Shown: positions 6,210 through 10,000 of the stretch, piece by piece
How positions within the stretch are numbered: position 1 is the first letter of the stretch
Layout: the number at the start of each line of letters is the position of its first letter
From: Baffinella frigidus
Taxonomy: Eukaryota > Cryptophyceae > Cryptomonadales > Baffinellaceae
Length of the DNA stretch: 10,000 nt
Direction of reading: 5' to 3'
Assembly: GCA_026770585.1 (NCBI GenBank)
Contig: MU647323.1
Location: forward strand, 115,303-125,302
The notes under the pieces: model-generated
Databases searched by the model: none
Told to the model about the DNA's origin: nothing
Seen by the model: only the letters and a program-made list of their open reading frames with translations
Position numbers and translations under genes: made by a program

Positions 6210-6645
6210 CGAAACCCTAACATCCACACCGTAACTTCAGACCCGTCCTATGAAACCCTTAACTCCGAACCCCGAACCTCAAACGTCAAACCCCAAACCC
6301 CACACCATAAACCCACATCCCACACCCTGACCAACTCGTGAAGCCTGAACCCTAGACTCGAAACCCGAAACCTCAAACCGATTGTCAATTTCGCTGACGA
6401 CTTCTGGGAGAAGGTCTCATCAAACCCTGAACCCTAAACCCTCAACCATAAACCATAAACCATAAATCATAAACACCACACCGCTTCCTATGCAACCCTA
6501 CACCACAAAACCCAAACCCAAAACCCAAACCCAAAACCCAAACCCTAAACCCTAAACCTTAAACACCACACCCCAAACCCCACACCCCACACCCCAAACC
6601 CTGAACCCTAAACCCCAAACCCTAAGCCCCACACCCCACACCCCA
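6210..6645 (+). repeat. Telomere-like repeats in intron
   Basis: CCCTAAAC, CCATAAAC, ACCCAAAACCC and ACCCCACACC variants fill most of this stretch, apart from the exon fragment at 6390-6413. Confidence 0.85.
6390..6413 (+). pseudogene. Exon fragment, 3' copy of exon 5872-5951
   Basis: TTCGCTGACGACTTCTGGGA plus GAAG reads FADDFWEK and ends at GAGAAG|GTCTCA. Only the last eight codons and the donor remain. Confidence 0.75.
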
Positions 6646-6649
6646 AAAG

Positions 6650-6714
6650 ATCTTCGGCGGGTGCTTCCTGGACGCCACGAGCAACATCTTCCCAGCAATG
6701 ACCCTCACCCGCGC
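6650..6714 (+). pseudogene. Exon fragment, 5' copy of exon 7264-7401 (a)
   Basis: After CCCAAAAG it reads IFGGCFLDATSNIFPAMTLT then R, matching the first 21 codons of the exon, and then breaks. Confidence 0.8.
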
Positions 6715-6719
6715 ACATC

Positions 6720-6890
6720 ATCAAACCCTAACCACTCAACACTCAACACTAAACACTACACAATACACAATACACAATACACACTACACACTACACACTA
6801 CACACTACACACTACACACAAAACATCAAACAATAAACAGTAAACAATCAACACTAAACACGCAACACTAAACCCCACACCCTCCTACCA
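6720..6890 (+). repeat. ACACTACAC / AACACTAAAC tandem repeats
   Basis: CACTACA units (about 6780-6820) are flanked by AACACTAAAC and ACAATAAAC variants. No gene is seen. Confidence 0.85.
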
Positions 6891-6893
6891 CAG

Positions 6894-6953
6894 ATCTTCG
6901 ACAGGTGTCTCCTCGACGCCACCGGCAACATCTTCCCCACGATGGCCCTCACC
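6894..6953 (+). pseudogene. Exon fragment, 5' copy of exon 7264-7401 (b)
   Basis: After CTACCACAG it reads IFDRCLLDATGNIFPTMALT and then diverges. Its acceptor context CTCCTACCACAG is better than that of copy a. Confidence 0.8.
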
Positions 6954-7013
6954 TTAACCTCAAACTCTAACTCGATCCTGCCATTCTACCGCAGAAAACA
7001 CGCCAAACGTCAG

Positions 7014-7081
7014 CAATTGGAGCCATTTTGATGTGTGGTTGGAGCCATTTTAATTCGTGATTGGAGCCATTTTGACGTGTG
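7014..7081. repeat. 23-bp tandem repeat, three copies
   Basis: ATTGGAGCCATTTTGATGTG-like units recur three times. CCCTAAA repeats follow to 7136. Confidence 0.9.
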
Positions 7082-7158
7082 TGAACCCTAAACCCTAAAA
7101 CCCTAACCCTAAAACCCTAAACCCTAAACCCTAAGCCCCACACCCCACACCCCAAAAG

Positions 7159-7229
7159 ATGTTCAACGGGCGCCTCATCGACGCCACAGGCAACATCTTC
7201 CCAGCTTCCCAGCAATAGCTCTCACGCGC
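7159..7229 (+). pseudogene. Exon fragment, 5' copy of exon 7264-7401 (c), broken
   Basis: After CCCAAAAG it starts ATGTTCAACGGG. A small internal duplication (CCCAGCTT then CCCAGCAA) shifts the frame to a TAG. It cannot code for the exon's peptide. Confidence 0.8.
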
Positions 7230-7263
7230 GCGAAATTCTGAACCCAACACCCTCCTACCATAG

Positions 7264-7401
7264 ATCTTCGACGGGTGCCTCCTGGACGGCACCGGCAACA
7301 TCTTCCCAGCGATGGCCCTCACGCGTGAGACGTTCTCGGCCGGCCTCGGCTCGTTCAACATCAGCGAGATGATCCCCGCGCCCTCGCTCGCCGCTACCAC
7401 G
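7264..7401 (+). CDS. Exon: loop with cysteine and SFNISE motif
   Basis: The acceptor is CTACCATAG|ATC and the donor ACCACG|GTCTCT. The 138 bases give 46 codons, phase 0 at both ends. The peptide begins IFDGCLLDGTGNIFPAM, continues ALTRETFSAGLG, and ends SFNISEMIPAPSLAATT. SFNISE matches a run in the last extracellular loop of human prominin-1 as I recall it, and the preceding DGC lines up with a loop cysteine (SDC) there. NIS is an N-glycosylation sequon. This is the only copy that has both halves; three upstream fragments keep the 5' half, and several downstream keep the 3' half. One substitution (D-G-T for D-A-T) separates it from the fragments. Confidence 0.72.
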
Positions 7402-7483
7402 GTCTCTCTCTCTCTCTCTCGCTCGCTCGCTCTCTCTCTCGCTCTCCCTCTCCCTCTCTCTCGCTCGCTCTCTCTCTCTCTCC
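7402..7483 (+). repeat. (CT)n microsatellite with GCTCGC interruptions
   Basis: It begins inside the donor (GTCTCTCTC) of the preceding exon, so the microsatellite and donor overlap. Confidence 0.95.
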
Positions 7484-7488
7484 GTAGA

Positions 7489-7510
7489 GCCGTCGCTCGC
7501 CGCTACCACG
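7489..7510 (+). pseudogene. Exon fragment, 3' end of exon 7264-7401 (d)
   Basis: CCGTCGCTCGCCGCTACCACG reads PSLAATT and is followed by GTACGC, a donor closer to consensus than that of the full exon. Confidence 0.75.
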
Positions 7511-7520
7511 GTACGCCCCT

Positions 7521-7653
7521 CCACACAGCGGGCTACGAAGGGAGTTTCGGTGGGTAATCCACCGACGTTCTGCTACCTTATCCGTAGGAACCCCCCTATG
7601 TCCCTGCGGTATTGCCTACCGTAGGGCCTATGAATTATTCACTAAGGGGTTAT
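7521..7653 (+). mobile_element. CCACACAGCG element, copy 4 (3' end cut by duplication)
   Basis: It begins CCACACAGCGGGCTACG and stops at GGGGTTAT, where an exon fragment begins. The copy at 7961 stops at the same base, so this is a tandem-duplication junction inside the element. Confidence 0.85.
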
Positions 7654-7655
7654 CC

Positions 7656-7733
7656 CGCGAGACGTTCTCGGCCAGCCTCGGCTCGTTCAACATCAGCGAG
7701 ATGATCCCCGCGCCCTCGTTCGCCGCTACCACG
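7656..7733 (+). pseudogene. Exon fragment, 3' half of exon 7264-7401 (e)
   Basis: It reads ETFSASLGSFNISEMIPAPS then FAATT, in frame, and ends ACG|GTACGC. The 5' half with the cysteine is missing. Confidence 0.85.
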
Positions 7734-7745
7734 GTACGCCCCTAG

Positions 7746-7883
7746 CCACGCCAGATTGCTCGTGGGGGTTCGTCCCTTTCCGAGCGCACTTTTCGGCGCC
7801 GAAATATCCCAAAAGTGAACTGTTCCCCCTGATTCCTTCCGGGGATTTGACTTTTGGCGTCGCTTTCCGAGAATCTGGCGTGG
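7746..7883. mobile_element. MITE with CCACGCCAGATT ends and TAG target duplication
   Basis: The ends are CCACGCCAGATT and AATCTGGCGTGG; 12 bp are perfect and extend with one or two mismatches. TAG occurs on both sides (7743-7745, 7884-7886). A paralogous site without the element, CCCCTAGAGCGG, sits at 8245-8256. An inner inverted pair, CCAAAAGT and ACTTTTGG, is also present. It is 138 bp and has no coding capacity. Confidence 0.93.
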
Positions 7884-7907
7884 TAGAGCGGCGTGCAGAG
7901 GCGTCCG

Positions 7908-7949
7908 AGCAATGGCCCTCACCCGCGAGACGTGCTCGGCTGGCCTCGG
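7908..7949 (+). pseudogene. Exon fragment, middle of exon 7264-7401 (f)
   Basis: GAGCAATGGCCCTCACCCGC and GAGACGTGCTCGGCTGGCCT read roughly AMALTRETCSAGL. Neither acceptor nor donor is retained. Confidence 0.75.
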
Positions 7950-7960
7950 CTACCACAATA

Positions 7961-8038
7961 CCTTATCCGTAGGAACCCCCCTATGTCCCTACGGTATTGC
8001 CTACCGTAGGGCCTATGAATGATTCACTATGGGGTTAT
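7961..8038 (+). mobile_element. CCACACAGCG element, copy 5 (internal part)
   Basis: Only the CCTTATCCGTAGGAAC to GGGGTTAT part is present, nearly identical to 7580-7653. Confidence 0.85.
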
Positions 8039-8041
8039 TTC

Positions 8042-8118
8042 GGGAGACGTTTTCGGCCGACCTCGGCTCGTTCAACATCTCTGAGATGATTCCTGCGCCG
8101 TCGCTCGCCGCTACCACG
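8042..8118 (+). pseudogene. Exon fragment, 3' half of exon 7264-7401 (g)
   Basis: It reads ETFSADLGSFNISEMIPAPS then LAATT and ends ACG|GTACAC. Several third-position changes (ATCTCT, ATTCCT) leave the peptide unchanged. Confidence 0.85.
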
Positions 8119-8127
8119 GTACACCTT

Positions 8128-8210
8128 TCTCTCTCTCTCTCGCTCTCTCGCTCGCTCGCTCGCTCGCTCGCTTTCTCTCTCTGCCCCCCCCACCCCCCCC
8201 ACCCCACCCC
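8128..8210 (+). repeat. (CT)n tract followed by C-rich run
   Basis: CT/GCTCG repeats run to about 8182. Then CCCCCCCC-A-CCCCCCCC-A-CCCC-A-CCCC fills 8184-8210. On the minus strand this gives four G-runs able to form a quadruplex. Confidence 0.9.
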
Positions 8211-8217
8211 TCAAAGA

Positions 8218-8239
8218 ACTGTCGCTCGCCGCTACCACG
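8218..8239 (+). pseudogene. Exon fragment, 3' end of exon 7264-7401 (h)
   Basis: CTGTCGCTCGCCGCTACCAC plus G, followed by GTATGC. The following CCCCTAGAGCGG is the empty site for the MITE at 7746. Confidence 0.75.
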
Positions 8240-8264
8240 GTATGCCCCTAGAGCGGCCTGCAGA

Positions 8265-8345
8265 CCACACAGCGGGCTACGAAGGGATTTTCGGTGGACA
8301 ATCCACCGACGTTCCGCTACCTTATCCGTAGGAACCCCCCTGTCC
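8265..8345 (+). mobile_element. CCACACAGCG element, copy 6 (5' half)
   Basis: It begins CCACACAGCGGGCTACGAAG and breaks off after AGGAACCCCCCTGTCC. Confidence 0.85.
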
Positions 8346-8410
8346 ACTCGAGGCTGGAAGTGTGACTATTTTAAAACAGTCATTATTTTACAAGTGAAGA
8401 AAAAAAAGAG

Positions 8411-8432
8411 TTGTGTAGTAATTTTCACACAA
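8411..8432. repeat. Hairpin with fold-back MITE core motif
   Basis: TTGTGT and ACACAA flank AGTAATTTTC. GTGTAGTAATTTTCA is the core motif of the MITEs at 3835 and 4932, so this may be a remnant. Confidence 0.65.
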
Positions 8433-8442
8433 ATCGGGGCAT

Positions 8443-8484
8443 TTGGTCACGTATCTCAAGTTATAACTTGAGATACGTGACCAA
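8443..8484. repeat. 42-bp perfect palindrome
   Basis: TTGGTCACGTATCTCAAG plus TTA is followed directly by its exact reverse complement. GGGCAT and ATGCCC outside it add a further imperfect stem. The following 8485-8720 shows no recognised gene or repeat. Confidence 0.97.
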
Positions 8485-8726
8485 GCATGCCCGTGACTGG
8501 TACTAAATTTAACAACCAATCGGGTTGACGGATGGAGTTTTACCACCAAAAGTTGGTCCTGCGAAGGTGTAAATTGTGTCACAGATAAAAATTCAGGAGG
8601 CGTGTAAGGCTGAGTTTGGATTATCGAGTTTCGTGTCCCCCTTCGCGACTCACCATCGTCGCACCGTCTCGCTGGGTTGGCTGATGTTTTTTCGCCGCGA
8701 AATTTGACGGATTGCTCTCAGTGCAG

Positions 8727-8753
8727 GACACCAAGGCGTTCACGGCTGAGTTG
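8727..8753 (+). pseudogene. Exon fragment, 5' copy of exon 8835-8894
   Basis: After CAGTGCAG it reads DTKAFTAEL, similar to DTEKFTKKF/KAEL of the exon. The sequence then turns to non-matching intron. Confidence 0.7.
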
Positions 8754-8834
8754 GGACTGTTGATTTTCGTATTCGTGAATGCTACTCACTGCATCATCGT
8801 GCCTTGGCTCATGAATCACTCTCTCTCCTTGCAG

Positions 8835-8894
8835 GACACGGAGAAGTTCACGAAAAAGTTCAAGGCGGAGCTCACGTCGGGCGCCTACACTCAG
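8835..8894 (+). CDS. Exon: lysine-rich extracellular loop segment
   Basis: The acceptor is CTTGCAG|GAC, preceded by CTCTCTCC, and the donor ACTCAG|GTCTGT. Its 60 bases give 20 codons, DTEKFTKKFKAELTSGAYTQ, phase 0 at both ends. The Lys-rich amphipathic pattern suits the helical part of a prominin extracellular loop, but no diagnostic motif is present. A 5' fragment lies upstream (8727) and a 3' fragment downstream (9060), so this is the intact middle copy. Confidence 0.6.
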
Positions 8895-8900
8895 GTCTGT

Positions 8901-8912
8901 CTTCTCTCTCTT

Positions 8913-8958
<46 letters not shown>

Positions 8959-9059
8959 TCTCTATCGCTCTCTCTCTTCATCTCACTCTCTCTCTCTCTT
9001 TCTATCGCTCTCTCTCCATCTCGCTCTCTCTCTCTCCTCTGTCTCTCCTCTCTCTCTAT
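8901..9059 (+). repeat. (CT)n microsatellite
   Basis: CT repeats with CACC, ATCG and TTC interruptions start a few bases after the donor of the preceding exon. Confidence 0.97.
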
Positions 9060-9083
9060 CTCACGTCGGGTGCCTGCACCCAG
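9060..9083 (+). pseudogene. Exon fragment, 3' copy of exon 8835-8894
   Basis: CTCACGTCGGGTGCCTGCAC plus CCAG reads LTSGACTQ and ends at a donor, CAG|GTCTCC. The region 9084-9325 shows nothing recognised. Confidence 0.8.
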
Positions 9084-9325
9084 GTCTCCAAACTCTCTTC
9101 GAGTTGTTTCCTGGCGCGTCCTGACTAGTATTTAAGAGCAGAAATCCAGTACAAAAGGGCGAATACAACGCCTTCGCAGGTCTCGGCTAACGCCATGAAA
9201 ATTTCGTCTCGGAACACAACTGAACCAGTATGATGTTCCATGCCATTTCTGCTCATGTTTGCTCGAAAGTTCTGCTGGTCGTATGGTTCCCAGCACAGTG
9301 CAGCTCCGCAGTCTGCGCAGACCTG

Positions 9326-9464
9326 CCACACAGCAGACTTCGAAGAGGTTTTGAATGACCCCTAGGCGATAAGACCCGTAGGGACATAGGGGGGTTCCTA
9401 CGGAGGAGGTAACGGAAACTCGGCCCGAGATGGGCCGAAAATCCCTTCATCGCCCGCTGTGTGG
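9326..9464 (-). mobile_element. CCACACAGCG element, copy 7 (complete)
   Basis: It begins CCACACAGCAGACTTCG and ends CGCTGTGTGG, with nine of ten terminal bases paired. At 139 bp it lacks part of the middle found in copy 2. No target duplication is evident. Confidence 0.88.
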
Positions 9465-9514
9465 TTTGGTAGGGTATTTGAACCTTGTTTAAAGCAATAG
9501 GTTAAGATGTGCAA

Positions 9515-9545
9515 GTGCTGGCCCCCTGCGCGGGCATCTGCGGCA
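9515..9545 (+). repeat. Copy of intron 3' end before exon 9746
   Basis: GTGCTGGCCCCCTGCGCGGG to CGGCAG parallels 9711-9745 (GTGCTGACCCCCTGCCGGCA to CGGCAG). Only intron end and acceptor are copied. Confidence 0.7.
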
Positions 9546-9548
9546 GGC

Positions 9549-9710
9549 AAGGGAGAGAGAGAGAAAGAGAAAGTGAGCGACAGAGAGACAGAGACAGAGA
9601 CAGAGCGAGACAGAGCGAGACAGAGCGAGACAGAGCGAGCGAGAGAGAGAGAGCGAGACGGACAGAGACAGAGACAGACAGAGACAGAGACAGAGAGACA
9701 GAGACAGAGA
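9549..9710 (+). repeat. (GA)n / (CAGAGA)n microsatellite
   Basis: GAGAGA, GACAGAGC and GACAGA units fill the tract between two copies of the same intron end. Confidence 0.97.
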
Positions 9711-9745
9711 GTGCTGACCCCCTGCCGGCATCTCCCTCTCGGCAG

Positions 9746-9783
9746 GTCAAGACACTCTACGCAATCCTCGGCCTCCAGTGCAG
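9746..9783 (+). CDS. Exon: hydrophobic loop segment, donor uncertain
   Basis: The acceptor is CTCGGCAG|GTC. It reads VKTLYAILGLQC, phase 0 at the start. No GT follows at a suitable place. The best candidate donor is GC (CAGTGCAG|GCAAGC), supported by the fact that GTGCAGGCATGC and GTGCAGGCACGC recur downstream as donor-side copies do for other exons. The 3' end is therefore approximate. Confidence 0.5.
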
Positions 9784-9990
9784 GCAAGCCTCCCCCACTC
9801 CCTAAACCCTAAACCCTAAACCCCAAACCCTCAGTCTGTAGGGTTTGGAAGGCAGGCATGCCTCCCCCACAAGTGCAGGCATGCCTCCCGCGCTCCCTGC
9901 ACCCTAAACCCTAGGCCCTTAAGCCCTAACTCCTGAACTCTGAGCCATGATGCTCCGCCTCAAGTGCAGGCACGCCTCCCCAACTCCCTA
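9776..9990 (+). repeat. Repeated exon-end piece between telomere-like repeats
   Basis: GTGCAGGCAAGCCTCCCCCA-like sequence occurs near 9779, 9852, 9873 and 9965, separated by CCCTAAACCC and CCCTGCACCC runs. Confidence 0.8.
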
Positions 9991-10000
9991 CACCCTCAAC

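Larger units (their letters stand above)
954..9783 (+). other. Prominin-like membrane protein gene, internal part (nine exons)
   Basis: Nine exons were assembled by eye. Junction phases run 0, 0, 1, 0, 1, 0, 0, 0, and every junction keeps the reading frame open. All internal donors are GT and all acceptors AG; the last donor is uncertain (perhaps GC). The product has an acidic segment, a 30-residue hydrophobic exon, a short link, a Cys-Cys pair, a second hydrophobic helix, then a Cys-containing extracellular-type region with FNIS, an N-glycosylation sequon. As I recall it, human prominin-1 has the same order: TM3, short cytoplasmic loop, TM4, Cys, a FRV-like run, acidic-plus-Trp, Cys, SFNISE. 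Prominins are pentaspan cholesterol-binding proteins of membrane protrusions. The order of these matches is stronger evidence than any single motif. It could instead be another multi-span protein. Start and stop codons lie outside the window. Confidence 0.62.

Noticed and set aside
8712-9128. Plus-strand open frame of 138 codons
   Set aside because: It reads through two exon pieces and a CT tract (SLSLSL); spliced exon 8835-8894 explains the conserved part.
9398-9812. Open frames on both strands of the GA/CAGAGA tract
   Set aside because: Low-complexity Ser-Leu or Arg-Glu repeats from a microsatellite.

Overview
The window looks like part of the nuclear genome of a microbial eukaryote. It has spliceosomal GT-AG introns, no long open reading frame, intronic CCCTAAA/CCCTGAA telomere-type repeats, long CT/GA microsatellites and many small inverted-repeat elements. 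CCCTAAA-type repeats, large repeat-filled introns and fold-back elements would suit an alga, perhaps a dinoflagellate, but the lineage cannot be fixed from this window.

One plus-strand gene can be assembled across almost the whole window. Nine short exons (954-1023, 1375-1419, 1559-1655, 2665-2738, 4401-4467, 5872-5951, 7264-7401, 8835-8894, 9746 to about 9783) join in phase at all eight junctions. They encode about 220 residues in about 8.8 kb, so more than 90% of the gene here is intron. The protein has an acidic segment, two hydrophobic helices about 8 residues apart (the second preceded by a Cys-Cys pair), then an extracellular-type stretch with two cysteines and an SFNISE run. From memory this order matches the third and fourth membrane helices and last large extracellular loop of prominin-1 (CD133), so I call it a prominin-like pentaspan membrane protein. 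The N- and C-terminal parts lie outside the window. A weak extra exon may lie at 274-311.

The main oddity is that nearly every exon has broken copies of itself in the neighbouring introns, and they follow a polarity. Copies upstream of an exon keep the acceptor and 5' part; copies downstream keep the 3' part and donor. The intact exon survives in the middle. This fits introns growing by repeated tandem duplications with one breakpoint inside an exon, and it leaves ladders of decoy splice sites.

Layout: 1-190 microsatellites; 343-953 a 21-bp minisatellite carrying three exon fragments; 954-2738 four exons with telomere-like introns; 2739-4400 a duplicated intron block, hairpin elements and an inverted exon fragment; 4401-5951 two exons separated by hairpin elements with 4-bp target duplications; 5952-8345 a complex array of exon fragments, CT tracts and CCACACAGCG elements; 8346-10000 a 42-bp perfect palindrome, two more exons with their fragments, and CT/GA tracts. 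No rRNA, tRNA or CRISPR was recognised.
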